Positions 1 to 9,886 are shown, numbered from the stretch's first letter. The stretch is 64,000 nt of DNA from Ischnura elegans (GCF_921293095.1 NC_060254.1:992001-1056000); one strand, 5' to 3'. The notes: generated by a model from the letters alone, not told the origin. Translations and numbers: made by a program.

Positions 1-593
1 TAGTCAAAAAAATGCAATATTGCGTGAGATGTTCGCTACACCTGATACATATTGAATTTGTTACCTACAACGTGCTCGTGTTTGGGGTGCCTTTTAATGT
101 GAATAGTTGATAATGTTATTAGTCAACGGTAGTAATTAAGTATTTTATTTGTATTTTAAGTGTCATGTTAACTATTTTGTTGCGAGTATAATATTTTAAG
201 TGTCATGTTAACTATTTTGTTGCGAGTGTAATATTAACGATGGGAAATAATGCGACTGAAACACGTGTCACACACACCTTTTAGATGGATTGTAAGGTAT
301 TATGCGGAGTTATGTGGTGTTCTGTAATTTTTCACTTAAAATATTGAAGAAGACATAGCAGTTATGATGCCCTGGAAGTGTGTAATATTAATTATTTCAA
401 TGACGGAAAGAACTAGTGAAAAAGTGGCCTTAGCGTGCTTTATGCTGTGTTCATCGGTACTCATAATGTTTGAAACGTAGAGAAAGAAAGTATGATACCT
501 AGGGATTTGTTACTAAGTTTGTGAATAAAGGTATTGGTAAAGAAATATTTGCAGGGAAGTGTGATTACTTAGCAATGTAAATTTAACTGTAGC
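1..593. other. AT-rich DNA without a recognisable gene
   Basis: No convincing coding frame or element terminus was found on either strand. The only structure noted is a two-copy tandem repeat listed separately. Confidence 0.5.
152..231. repeat. Two-copy tandem duplication, 40-bp unit
   Basis: A 40-bp unit beginning TATTTTAAGTGTCATG occurs twice head to tail with one mismatch (GAGTATAA versus GAGTGTAA). It looks like a recent local slippage or duplication event and has no visible coding content. Confidence 0.85.
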
Positions 594-728
594 TGCCCAG
601 ACGGCACAGAATCCTCCGTATCTAATTCGTATGCAGATAGTATCCATTGACTATCCGCTCTGTCGCTTTTGTCAATGGATACTATCTGCATACGAATTAG
701 ATACGGAGGATTCTTTGCCGTCTGGGCA
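594..728. mobile_element. Fold-back hairpin MITE with TGCCCAGACGGCA ends
   Basis: The left arm starting TGCCCAGACGGCA and the right arm ending in its complement pair almost perfectly over about 57 bp. They leave a short unpaired loop around 651-671. The whole 135-bp unit can fold into one stem. No target-site duplication is obvious next to the arms, so the superfamily is unassigned. A related fragment (CTGTGCCGTCTGGG) recurs near 4491-4506. Confidence 0.75.
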
Positions 729-1704
729 ATCATTTGATCGTTAAACCGACCGTTGTATTTCGTTATGAATTAGGCAATAGTAGCTTTAGTGAGTGTATAT
801 GCATTACTTCTCGCGTTGCCTTCAATATTATCCCGTATAGTTATGACGTGTAATTAATGAAGTGAATTAGTCAGTTTTATTTTTAAACTATCTGTTCCCT
901 AAGATGCTGAAGTAGGATTTTAGAAGTTAAGGCGATTAGGTAGTAGATTAGAAGTTAAGTTAGAGGCGATTAGGTAGAATACACTTCATTGTTACAAAGA
1001 ATATGCGGGCAGTTAACAATGTCAATTTTCTCATAAGTCCAGCTTCTGCCCTTTGTAATTACCTTAAGGCATCACCGGACGCTGTTAATTACATTATTTG
1101 ATTGTTATTCTCAGCATATGTTAAACTTTACGGGGCAGGAAGAGGTAATTATTGTTAGTACCTTAATTTAAATACATTATCTATAGTAATATTTTTTGGA
1201 ATTGGTGTATTTATAAAAATAATCGTTATTGTAGAGTAAATTTTTTTCCACCTATACATATTCACTTTCGCAGCCTTTCTACTTTTTTCAGGATATCCTT
1301 GGAAGTTTGCTGGTCCTTTTATAAAGCCATTTCCGAAAACCTTACACCATTTACTTTCCTGTGATGAATCATGAAGAGTGGCAGTTGCTCACTGGAAAAA
1401 TTATGAATTGCAATCGCCTTATACTGTTTGCAGATCGGTTTTGCATTTTTGGCCTCACCCATGCATTGTGTATGTTTACAATTGCTGTTGATATGCCAAA
1501 GTTGAATCTTTTACTTGCACAATGTGAAAATAATTTTGTGTCGTGAATTAATCTTTTTGTAATTTGCCCATTAAATGAAATTTTATGCTTGATTTTATTT
1601 TTCTTTGAAAATCGTAATATTTCGACCTTTTCGTCAAGTTAAATTTAGAGGCACGCACTCAGACGAGTTCACTCGCGTGCAAAGGGGCATTACTTGATGT
1701 AGTA
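729..1704. other. AT-rich non-coding DNA
   Basis: A possible 61-codon frame at 1361-1546 has no recognisable domain and is not supported. A short phrase containing TTAGGCGATTAGGTAG is repeated around 925-980. Nothing else was identified. Confidence 0.45.
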
Positions 1705-1885
1705 CCCACACAGCACACGGACACCTTTCGGACATCCGGTGATTGTCCGCCAAGTGGCCTATGGACGTCCTACGGACGTGCGAATTCATGCCAAAGGATG
1801 TCCGCTGCAAGTCCGCATGTCAGTAAAAAAGGTGGCCTACGGACGCCCTGAAAGTGTCTGCTCCGGACACCTTCAGGACACGTTT
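1705..1885. repeat. Possible single end of a CCC-terminated TIR element with GGAC-rich subterminal repeats
   Basis: The stretch begins CCCACACAGCACACGGAC and is dense in short direct and inverted motifs around CGGACACC, GGACGTCC and TCCGGACA. This matches the layout of the complete elements at 30145-32095 and 38954-40526: a CCC terminus followed by an array of short degenerate subterminal repeats. No matching opposite end was found nearby, so this would be a truncated copy. The assignment is by analogy only. Confidence 0.35.
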
Positions 1886-2020
1886 AGGTTAGGATTGCAT
1901 TTTGTTCGATACAAATAAATAATAGGTCCAGACAAGAATTTAAATAAATAAGGCATCAATTCCATGCACAATATTTATTTGGCTTCTTAAAATAATACAA
2001 TGCAAGAAACTACATACATA

Positions 2021-2127
2021 TTATTTAATTTTCATCTTCCCCTGCAACCGCTCCTTGGCGTGCCTTAGCCAGTTTTGGATGGCAACCTCCACATCTTTTT
2101 CAGCGGTCATGCTCTCCTGCACTGCTC
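2021..2127 (-). CDS. Putative terminal exon of an unknown host gene
   Basis: On the minus strand an acceptor (ATTATTACAG) opens into a 107-bp exon. It has two leading bases and then an uninterrupted frame to a TAA stop at 2021-2023. The encoded residues include DVEVAIQNWLRHAKERL, an amphipathic helix-like segment. A second exon at 3499-3596 enters in the same phase and encodes the related SSVEVTVKSWLEHAKAR, so this looks like a tandemly duplicated exon pair. The protein family is not recognised. There is weak likeness to the W-L motif near the C terminus of mariner-type transposases, which is not enough to name it. Confidence 0.45.
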
Positions 2128-2559
2128 CTGTAATAATGAAGTGTATAAACATTTCATTGTAGCAAGAAATTGTATCTTGTACGTAACAAGCAGATTACAT
2201 AAGGCAGGACGCTACAGTCTTATTAGTCACGTGTTTAACATTCTTAAGGTTTCAAAATTAGGAAACCTGTCCATTACAGGCTGAATACATTTTACAAACT
2301 TTTCTTTGACTTTTTCTTGTTCTTAAATAAGAAAAGATTTTGAGTAAAAATATTAATATGTTAGTAATGTATATATTATGATTAAGAACATTTTTCATAG
2401 AACAATTGTTGCACTAGATTTTAATCCCAAATATGAGAAGACTGCCTGTTTGCCTGTTAGACACTAGTGCACCATCTAGAAAAAAATTCTTTGATCCATC
2501 CTTGCTAGACAGCTAAGTAGAGGTCTCGAAAAAGATATTGGAAAAAGCATTCAAATGGA

Positions 2560-2850
2560 GGATAATATTTCTGAACAATTGGCCTCTGCTTGAAGATTAT
2601 GACTACACTAGAGTGAATTGTGGAGGTAAAGAAAAGTGTTACATAAGCTGGAGCTAAGGAAGACTAATGCAGAAGAGCTGAATATGATATAGGAGTAAAG
2701 GAAACTAGAAAATTTAAAGGAGGAAGTTTAAGTGGACTAGATCTCTTGGGATTAGTGTGAAAACAGCCACACTGATTTGGCACACAAACCACTTAGCTGC
2801 ATTGGCCGAGATGCAACTTAAAAAAATAGAATCTTTGAAAAACTAGCAAA
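2560..2850 (+). pseudogene. Possible decayed coding fragment, unidentified
   Basis: Two consecutive frames have protein-like composition. The first, around 2625-2740, is rich in K, E and L, with stops and frame changes. The second, about 2717-2847, reads SLGISVKTATLIWHTNHLAA and then a lysine-rich tail. Stops separate them. This could be a relic of a coiled-coil or SANT-like transposon protein, but no family motif can be named with confidence. Confidence 0.2.
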
Positions 2851-3498
2851 ACTTGCTGTAGTTAAGGCCATTCCATGATTTAGATCTCCGAATTCTTCCA
2901 ATCTTAATAATTAAAATAGATCTTCTAATGTAGTCTGGTATCGAGGCAAAAGTGACAACCTAGCTCACTGGCAATACTCACATTTCGACAGAGACATAAC
3001 AGGGGAATAGCAGCTAAGGCCTGCTGTGAGCTACTGAAATTTCTATAGCTCCTACAATAACACCTACTTCAAAACATCTTAGTTTGCTAGAGCTACTAGA
3101 AAATAGTAGCTTCTGTAGTACTCTGCAACTACCATCCCTGTTGAATAAGTTATCCCATTCTTAAGTTCTACAGGTGTTATACATCGAACTTTTATAGAGC
3201 ATGAGATCCTTTTCAACCATGTTTTTGGTAATTATACCTCCCATATGCAGAACAAAAATTGTTTTCAAATGTTTGAATTACTTGGTAGTGGAATCTGCAT
3301 CTGAAAATAGTACATAACAATACTATTTTCTCTACCTTTAGCATGGAAGGGTGAACCTTGTATTACAAGATGTTTAATAATTATTTAAATTTACTTTATA
3401 TGAGCTCCCTTGACAGGAGCAACTTGCCAAAAAAGTATCCAGACCAAAATTATTCCTCCTTGCCCAAACCTATATAATAATCAAACGAATACTTACAC

Positions 3499-3596
3499 CT
3501 CTCTCTCATGCCTTGCTTTAGCATGTTCCAGCCAACTCTTCACAGTAACTTCCACACTAGAATTGGTGGCTGTATCGTCCTGGTTCAGTGCAACAT
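3499..3596 (-). CDS. Putative internal exon, paralogous to the exon at 2021-2127
   Basis: A minus-strand acceptor preceded by TCTTCATTCTTTGCAG starts a 98-bp open exon. The exon ends at GAG followed by GTGTAAGT, or two bases later at GTAAGT. It encodes NSSVEVTVKSWLEHAKARHE, which aligns with the downstream exon at 2021-2127 (VEV, W-L, HAK). Both exons begin with two bases completing a split codon, so they are phase-compatible. This suggests alternative or mutually exclusive exons, or serial repeats, of one host gene on the minus strand. The gene itself is not recognised. Confidence 0.45.
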
Positions 3597-3897
3597 CTGC
3601 AAAGAATGAAGACAAATAAGTATACAGACAATTATAAGAAGAGAGACATACAAACTTATAAATAGAGATAGGAACTAAATAAAAATACAGATAAGCTATT
3701 TTTATTCAACTCCACTACATGAAAGCTATAGTCAGTAAATGCCTCCAGGTAAATATATCAGGTTCACGATACTCTACACCAAAATGTGTACCGATGGCTG
3801 TACAAAAAGATGCACAAGTTCTATTTTCTGGGTATAAGATTTCATGCAGCAGTTTGAGCAAATAAATGAACCATGAAACATAGCCGTAAGGTTAATC

Positions 3898-3921
3898 GGA
3901 ATTAATTAATTAATTAATTAA
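3898..3921. repeat. (AATT)n microsatellite
   Basis: A short perfect run of ATTA/TTAA tetranucleotide repeats. Confidence 0.9.
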
Positions 3922-4194
3922 GGAATCGTAAAGTTAATACATAACAATTGACTTAAACAAAAGTTCGCTCTTAATTAACTAAACGAGTGGTACTATCAAT
4001 AAATATCCTCAAAAATTCCGAATTATTCACTTTTTTCCATTGCATGGGGAACAAACGTTGAACTTTTACGCATAAATCGCGCACGCACGATTTCATAGAT
4101 TTTTATTGATTTTTGGCGAGCTATAAAAATTCAACACAAAACTTTGACAGAAAATCAACTTCAGTTTTACATGCCCTGGAACTTCTAAAACGAT

Positions 4195-4273
4195 AATATA
4201 TTATTCCCGGTTCGAAATGAAAAAGTCGATATTTTGATTTTTGGCCAGCTTTTTTCGATTTCAGCCCACTGTG
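4195..4273. mobile_element. Terminus of a Transib-family transposon
   Basis: Read on the minus strand from 4273 the terminus is CACAGTG, then a 22-bp spacer containing GAAATCGAAAAAAGCTGG, then CCAAAAATC. It is nearly the same as the end at 62634-62670 and related to both ends of the full element at 46739-51329. The heptamer equals the V(D)J RSS heptamer, and the A-rich block matches seven of nine bases of the canonical nonamer ACAAAAACC. The element would extend leftwards. Its other end was not found, so the copy is truncated or its left limit is degraded. The possible target duplication on this side is CGATG. Confidence 0.7.
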
Positions 4274-5261
4274 CGATGGCACCAGATGGCACCACCCGCG
4301 AAAGAAAATAGTCCCAGACCGAATACAGTTTTATCGATGAGATACAATTTTATCGATGCATATGAATTTGCCAGTCCTCTTGCATCTTTTTTCGTCATTA
4401 AAGGAAATAAAGAAACAAAACCTTCTAAGTAACTTCCTAAGCGCGATTTTTGTATCTCGATTGTCCACCCTCGTATTCAGGTACGAAAACTTCCTGTGCC
4501 GTCTGGGTACCGTCGAAAAAGTGGACTGAGCAGGAAAGAAAAAAAAACAAGACGACTACCCCCGGTAATATCCTTTGGTCTTGATGAGATCAGAGCAAAC
4601 ACTGAACTTAATTTTTCTCCTTGGCAAAAAAGGTCGGGCCTTTGAAGGTCGGGTACACCACATTGACACATTTTGTATCGATGTCCAAAAAACACCTCCA
4701 CGAAAAATATTGTAAACATTAAGCGCAAAGACGTTATAAGATACGAAAATGATACACGATACGGGCAAAAAGGATGAAATTAAATACAAATTAATGTCCA
4801 CCAAGTGAAATGTATCTAAATAGAATATATGCGGTAATAAAATCCGAAAAATAATTCAGGAGGCAATTAACCCACCTTACAAAATGAGTATCTTGGCCGG
4901 CAACAAAAAACTCTAAACTCACAACGGAAACCACCGGAACTATCTGTCGACCATTCTGAGGGCTGAGAATGCATCGGAAATAAATTCGCTGCAAGCGAAA
5001 CCAATACGGGCACTAAAATAGTAAAGCAGTCAACAGCGACGCACTGTCGACGCCCGCCGGGAGAAACAAACTTGCCACGCGACACTGTGTCGCACGCCGC
5101 AGTGAACGTGTTAATATGTGTTTTCCGTGTTTGTAGTGCATATTTCTGAATTTTTATCTTAATCCAAGAACTCTTACTAGGTTACATCCCAGGAACATTC
5201 TTTTCTCTAGCTCAAGACCCCCGGAAACGTTCCCCTTCACCTTGGGTTACCAAGATTTATT
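4274..5261. other. Unassigned DNA, partly CpG-rich
   Basis: No recognisable gene. Around 4990-5110 the sequence becomes CpG-rich (GCGACGCACTGTCGACGC and neighbours), unlike the surrounding AT-rich DNA. That could mark an old promoter-like region or a transposon fragment. Several short frames on the minus strand here show no motif. Confidence 0.35.
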
Positions 5262-5367
5262 CATCTACATCTACATCTACATAATACCCCGCAAGCCGCC
5301 TAAAAGGCGTGTGGCAGGGGGTGTTAGGACACCAGCCGTTTACAGCTATTAAAAAAAAAGTAGTGCT

Positions 5368-8300
5368 CTAACGAGGTTGGGACAAACGTTTATTAAAGTC
5401 CTTTATTGTTCGGGGGAAAAACGAATTCTTATATCTATCCGTTCGGCTAAAAATCTCTCTTAATTTATCGCTTCTGTCGGACCTGGAAATATAGTGTGGC
5501 TCTAAGATTATGTTCTCTGTGTCGCTCTTAAATATATCCATTCTTAATTGTTCAAGCAATCTAAGCCTAGCGCGCAGCCTCCGAGTCTCCAACGGCTCCC
5601 AGCCTAATTCGCTTAACATCTGGGTAACACTGTCAGTACGCCCGTAGCGGTTTTTGACGAAACGCGCAGCCTTCCTTTGTATCTTATTCAGCTCGCGGAT
5701 TAAGTCTTTCTGCACTGGATCCCATACACTCGCTGCATATTCAAGGTGCGGTCGGACAAGAGCGAAATAGCACCTTTCTTTTACTTTCTCATCCGAAAAT
5801 CTTCCCACAATACGCTTGACGAATCCTAATTTCTTCAGGGCTATGCCGCAAATATTCTTTATATGAGTTCCCCACGTGAGGTTCGAGGTTATCGTAACTC
5901 CCAGGTACTTCACTTCGTCTGTTGCCTTTATGTTAATGCCATCCACTGCATAAACATTGTTAGTGTTGGACGAATTCCGCAAAAAATGTACCGCCATGCA
6001 TTTGCTCAGATTAAGTTCGAGTCCCCACTCTTGACTCCACAAATGAACGTTGTTTAGGTCAGATGATAGAATTTCATAGTCAGAGTGATCACTAATTTCG
6101 CGATAGATGACAGCGTCGTCAGCAAATAAACGTATTTTACTGCTAATGCGGGAGCACAGATCGTTAATGTATATAATGAACAACAGGGGGCCGATTACGC
6201 TTCCTTGTGGAACACCTGATGTAACTTTTACAACATCAGAGCTAATTCCGTCAAGAACTACTTTTTGTTTACGATCTCTGAGGAAGTCGCGTATCCAGTT
6301 TACAACTGTTTCGTTTAATCCGCATGACTGTAATTTGTATAAAAGTTTGTTGTGAGGTACAGTGTCGAAAGCTTTCTTAAAATCTAGAAATAGTGCGTCA
6401 ACTTGTCTTTTCGATTCACCAGATTTTATAACGTCGTGAAGAAAGAGCGCGAGCTGTGTTTCGCAGGATCTATTTTTTCGGAATCCGTGCTGACAGTCAT
6501 GGAGGAAGTTACGTCTGTCCAAGAAAGTCATGATATTACTAACAACGATATGTTCAAGTATCTTGCCTATAATTGATGTTAGGGAAATTGGACGGTAGTT
6601 GCCTGGGTCATTTCTGTTTCCCTTTTTGAAAATGGGTGTAACACTTGCAATTTTCCAGTCGGGCGGTAACTTCCCTTCGGAGAGTGACTTCTTGAATATG
6701 ATCTCTAAGTAAGGCGCGATCTGTGGAGCTAACTCTTTGAGGACACGCGCGGGTATTCCCTCCGGACCCGGAGATTTACTATTCTTAATCGATTGTAGTT
6801 GTTTAGTTATCCCATCACGTTTTATAGATATTTCTTCCATCAAATCCTCAGTATATGGGATGTCTAAATTGAATTGAGTATCGTCAGTAGTGTATACACT
6901 TTCGAAGTGGGCATTTAAAGTGTTAGCTTTGTCTATATTTTCGGTGACAAGTTTACCATCTTTATCAAATAACGAATCTACGGTTGAATGTTTTCCCTGA
7001 AGCTCTTTCGCGTACGACCAAAAGGATTTCGGATTTTCTTCGAGTAATTCACCAAGTACTTTTTTCTTAAATTTTCGCATTGCAGTTCGCATTGATTTCT
7101 TGGTTATTGAGCGTTGAGCAGCGTAACTTTCTTTAGCTTCAAGTTCCTTCGATTTATTACGAGACGTGATGGACTTTCTGTACAAGTTGTATAGTTTTCT
7201 CTGTTTCCTAAGTTCTCTTCTGACATCGTTGTTGTACCAGCGAGGTTCCTTATTATCACATTTCAGTTTTTGCGGAATATGTTCGTTGATTCCTTGGCGC
7301 AGAATTTCTAAGAAACGTGTCCATATTACATCTGTGCTTTGGTCCTTTGATGTAACAACGAATTTTTTGTAGGAGTCATTAAGCATCTCGCCAAATTTAG
7401 TGAAGTTACATTTATCGAATAGGTAAATATTGCGTTTTGGTTTTACGGCTGACATCACATCAACTTTTAACGTTGCAAAGATTACTCTGTGGTCGCTTAT
7501 ACCGTCAATAATATCGACTTGTTTTATCAACTTAGGATCGCTTACTGCTAAAAGGTCTAATAGCTTGTTTCCTCTCGTAGGTTTGTCAACTACTTGGGCG
7601 AGAGAGTTATTTGCAAGTATGTTGAGTAATACCTCGCCGATTTCTTTATTCCTTGAATTCGGTTTTACAGTGTAAGTATCCCAGTTTATGGATGGAAGAT
7701 TAAAATCTCCCCCGATTACTATTACACCTTTACTGTCTCTCTGAGTAAATGCGGATATTTGATTTTCTAGCAGGTACATAATATCAACTTCGGAGTTCGG
7801 CGGTCTATAAAAAGAGCAAACATGAATACTCCTTTTGTTTCGTTGTTTAATTGTACACCATACGCTTTCAATTTCGTTGTCAATTATTTCGTGGGCGGCG
7901 CTTTGTAAATGGGATTTAACTGCAATAAAAACTCCGCCACCTGTTCTATTGCGTCGATCGCATCTGTAAATTTTATATTCTGGAGGAAAAACTTCGCTGT
8001 CGCTTATATCTTCCGTAAGCCAGCTCTCTGTCCCCATGACCACGTCTGCGTCCTGAAAAATATGCTCGATTTCGGCGCGCTTGTTTTTTACGCTACGGCA
8101 ATTAACTACAACAAGGTTAATGTCATATTTTGTAGTTAGAGTTTCGGTTGGTTCTTTTCTAGGCTTTTGTATACTCAGCGGGAGAATTTTATTGGCAGTA
8201 CTAATAATATTTGATATTTTTTCTTTCTCTGGAGCACGCGTTTTGGGAATAATGACGCTATTGTCCGGCGTTAACGCTTCTAAGCTTACTTTCTTGTATA

Positions 8301-8385
8301 TTTCGCATTGCGGATTTCCTCGGAGGCTACGTTCAATTAAATCTTTGATAACCCCGCTAGATGACCTACCCTCTAGTCTAAAAAA
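5368..8385 (-). CDS. ORF2: APE endonuclease-reverse transcriptase of a CR1-group retrotransposon
   Basis: About 1000 codons without a stop. The first ATG (8043) lies inside the endonuclease domain, because the preceding frame already encodes VVNCRSVKNKRAEIEHIF. Translation must therefore start upstream or arrive by frameshift from ORF1. The endonuclease shows TESW, GDFNLPSINWD and the C-terminal SDHR. The RT shows FKKGNRNDPGNYRPISLTS, FLDFKKAFDTVPH, SGVPQGSVIGPLLFIIYIND and the catalytic FADDAVIY. Downstream are the thumb and the conserved LVRPHLEYAASVWDP block. The enzyme nicks target DNA and primes reverse transcription there. The intact frame suggests recent activity. Confidence 0.9.
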   Translation of the reverse strand, partial: FFRLEGRSSSGVIKDLIERSLRGNPQCEIYKKVSLEALTPDNSVIIPKTRAPEKEKISNIISTANKILPLSIQKPRKEPTETLTTKYDINLVVVNCRSVKNKRAEIEHIFQDADVVMGTESWLTEDISDSEVFPPEYKIYRCDRRNRTGGGVFIAVKSHLQSAAHEIIDNEIESVWCTIKQRNKRSIHVCSFYRPPNSEVDIMYLLENQISAFTQRDSKGVIVIGGDFNLPSINWDTYTVKPNSRNKEIGEVLLNILANNSLAQVVDKPTRGNKLLDLLAVSDPKLIKQVDIIDGISDHRVIFATLKVDVMSAVKPKRNIYLFDKCNFTKFGEMLNDSYKKFVVTSKDQSTDVIWTRFLEILRQGINEHIPQKLKCDNKEPRWYNNDVRRELRKQRKLYNLYRKSITSRNKSKELEAKESYAAQRSITKKSMRTAMRKFKKKVLGELLEENPKSFWSYAKELQGKHSTVDSLFDKDGKLVTENIDKANTLNAHFESVYTTDDTQFNLDIPYTEDLMEEISIKRDGITKQLQSIKNSKSPGPEGIPARVLKELAPQIAPYLEIIFKKSLSEGKLPPDWKIASVTPIFKKGNRNDPGNYRPISLTSIIGKILEHIVVSNIMTFLDRRNFLHDCQHGFRKNRSCETQLALFLHDVIKSGESKRQVDALFLDFKKAFDTVPHNKLLYKLQSCGLNETVVNWIRDFLRDRKQKVVLDGISSDVVKVTSGVPQGSVIGPLLFIIYINDLCSRISSKIRLFADDAVIYREISDHSDYEILSSDLNNVHLWSQEWGLELNLSKCMAVHFLRNSSNTNNVYAVDGINIKATDEVKYLGVTITSNLTWGTHIKNICGIALKKLGFVKRIVGRFSDEKVKERCYFALVRPHLEYAASVWDPVQKDLIRELNKIQRKAARFVKNRYGRTDSVTQMLSELGWEPLETRRLRARLRLLEQLRMDIFKSDTENIILEPHYISRSDRSDKLREIFSRTDRYKNSFFPRTIKDFNKRLSQPR

Positions 8386-8918
8386 TACCTACAGTGCTCA
8401 AAAATCCTACGAGCCACCCGTTCCGACGCCTCTTTGGAATAATGCACCCCAGACGAATTGAGGGGAGCCCGGCACGATCTAAGCACCGGCCGAAGATCCA
8501 CGAACTCTGCCCCAATGCTCACACAGAGTTCCCACAGCCTCTTGTTGATCCAGGAAATCCTGTCCCAAACTCGAGGGCCGCAGTCCGTCCGTGGAACAAT
8601 GCTACAGATGGACAGTCGCATATCAACACCAGTGCCCCTCCGAACGCGTTCCACTTCCGAGCTTAGATCCCTGAAGGAATTTAAGATCTCATCAGCTCTG
8701 CGTTCGGAGGCATCATTAGTGCCGACATGGGCAACCACCCGCAGTCTAGAACAGCCCGTGTCCTTCACCGCTGCTTTTACCGCCGCCGTAGTGTGGGATA
8801 CAAGACCTCCTGGGATACACCAGGAAGAGACCCGTTGGTCCGCTCCGTCTCTCCTTGCCCTCTTCTCCAACTGGGGGAAAATCCGCCGGACGTAAATTAT
8901 TGTCGTTCTACACTGCAT
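8373..8918 (-). CDS. ORF1 (partial): SGNH-hydrolase/esterase-domain protein of the CR1-group element
   Basis: The 181 codons include PGG at about residue 32, the block HVGTNDASE and, near the C terminus, SSGVHYS. These correspond to the glycine, asparagine and histidine blocks of the SGNH esterase domain found in ORF1 of many CR1-type LINEs. The leading GDS block is missing: a stop lies two codons before the first ATG, so the copy is truncated or frameshifted at its 5' end. The stop overlaps the start of the ORF2 frame by a few bases, next to a slippery heptamer. Confidence 0.75.
   Translation of the reverse strand: MQCRTTIIYVRRIFPQLEKRARRDGADQRVSSWCIPGGLVSHTTAAVKAAVKDTGCSRLRVVAHVGTNDASERRADEILNSFRDLSSEVERVRRGTGVDMRLSICSIVPRTDCGPRVWDRISWINKRLWELCVSIGAEFVDLRPVLRSCRAPLNSSGVHYSKEASERVARRIFEHCRYFLD
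8379..8385 (-). promoter_or_regulatory. Candidate -1 ribosomal frameshift site (T TTT TTA) joining ORF1 to ORF2
   Basis: In ORF1 frame the minus strand reads TAT TTT TTA GAC TAG, so T TTT TTA sits two codons before the ORF1 stop. A -1 slip gives TTT TTT AGA CTA GAG and enters the ORF2 frame, which is closed by a TAG just upstream but open from here to 5368. The geometry is exactly that of programmed -1 frameshifting. Stop-restart at the overlap is the alternative used by some LINEs. Confidence 0.5.
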
Positions 8919-8950
8919 ACACTAAAACCGAGACGTTATTGACGGATAAA

Positions 8951-9270
8951 GGTTTCGTAATCTACTTGCAATCATTCGTCGGCTCCCTTTTGTCTAGATG
9001 ACAGACAAATAAAAAAAGGTGCCAAGACATACACCAGATTGTCGCGTGAAACAAATATTTCAGTTTCGAGTTTACCATGGTGTTACAATGTGGTGTTACG
9101 CTGTGACGGGGACATTGTGTAAAAATTGTAAATATTCCTATCACTTCATTTATTTGTAACTATTATTGTTTATTTTTATTATTTTTTTGACGATTTCCAA
9201 TGTCACCAGATGCTGTGTCGTAACACCACATTATAACACCACACCACGTCGTATATTGTGTTAAACGAAC
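8951..9270. other. Non-coding flank with repeated GGTGTTAC motifs
   Basis: Between the LINE 5' end and the gene relic at 9271 no coding is seen. The motif GTGGTGTTAC occurs around 9076-9098, and its complement GTAACACCACAT around 9223-9245, giving a loose inverted repeat of about 170 bp. Confidence 0.4.
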
Positions 9271-9653
9271 ATGCCAAGAAATTGCAAAAATTTGACAGAT
9301 TCATACTGCTACGTACGTGGGGATGTGATTTTTAAGGGACAAAGTAGGCCATTGTCACTGTTCCTGAAGACAGCCTATCATCTACTTTGGGTGTTAAAAT
9401 TGGCGACCAGGATCGCGTTTTGGCTCCAAAACAAAGTTGTAACTCGTGTGCATGTTCTCTCACAGGATAGTTGATAGGTACACATACATCAATGCCGTTC
9501 ACCATACCTATGATTTGGCGCGAGCCTCGTGATCATGTTTCAGACTGTTACTTCTGCCTGACTAATATACTCTCAAAAAAAAAAACATGAAGCATAAAAT
9601 ACGGTTTCCTATTTGATTTGATATCCTAAATACGATTTTTGTCTGCCTGTACC
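9271..9653 (+). pseudogene. 5' part of a decayed gene of an uncharacterised arthropod repeat-protein family
   Basis: The frame starting MPRNCKNLTDSYCYVRGD runs to 9474, and a second frame from about 9492 encodes [20 protein letters not shown], a probable continuation after a frameshift. The paired cysteines (CYV.G, DCYFC) suggest a zinc-binding N-terminal module. I recall similar multi-copy uncharacterised proteins in arthropod genomes, but no name can be given. A poly-A run near 9574 shifts the frame again. The relic is cut at 9653 by the gypsy insertion and resumes at 14498. Confidence 0.5.
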
Positions 9654-9658
9654 CATAC

Positions 9659-9886
9659 TGAAGTGTCTCGATGACGAAAAGACAACACCAGTTGTACTGT
9701 TTGAGTGGACGTTTATTAACTCATTTAGGTGACTCTCACACAAATACAATCCCCGCACACCTCGGGACAAAACCCACACCAAAAGACCATGACGCTTAGC
9801 TCCCCCCGCCGCACACTCCCGTTAGGTGGCTCCACCAGTGCGGCAAACCGTTAACCGCCACTTCCGAAATAGTCCCTTACACAACA
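9659..9886 (-). repeat. Gypsy 3' LTR (228 bp)
   Basis: Near-identical to the copy at 14270-14497; two A/G differences. It borders the purine tract of the element. Confidence 0.93.

Larger units (their letters stand above)
5262..8950 (-). mobile_element. CR1-group non-LTR retrotransposon, nearly full length
   Basis: The element runs on the minus strand. It carries an ORF1 esterase domain, an APE-type endonuclease, a reverse transcriptase and a short 3' UTR (about 5283-5367). The 3' end is a tandem ATGTAG tail, seen on the plus strand as repeated CATCTA at 5262-5282. The UTR with a GGCGGCTTGCGGGGTATTATG-like block and this hexamer tail is typical of CR1/L2/Daphne-like elements of arthropods. 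ORF2 is open throughout, so the insertion looks fairly young. The 5' end, near 8920-8950, appears truncated because ORF1 lacks its expected N-terminal GDS block. Confidence 0.85.

Noticed and set aside
5083-5089. CACTGTG heptamer, possible Transib end
   Set aside because: No spacer or A-rich block like the real ends, and no partner.
6107-6355. Frames opposite the LINE ORF2 and other retrotransposon genes
   Set aside because: Shadows of the coding strand.
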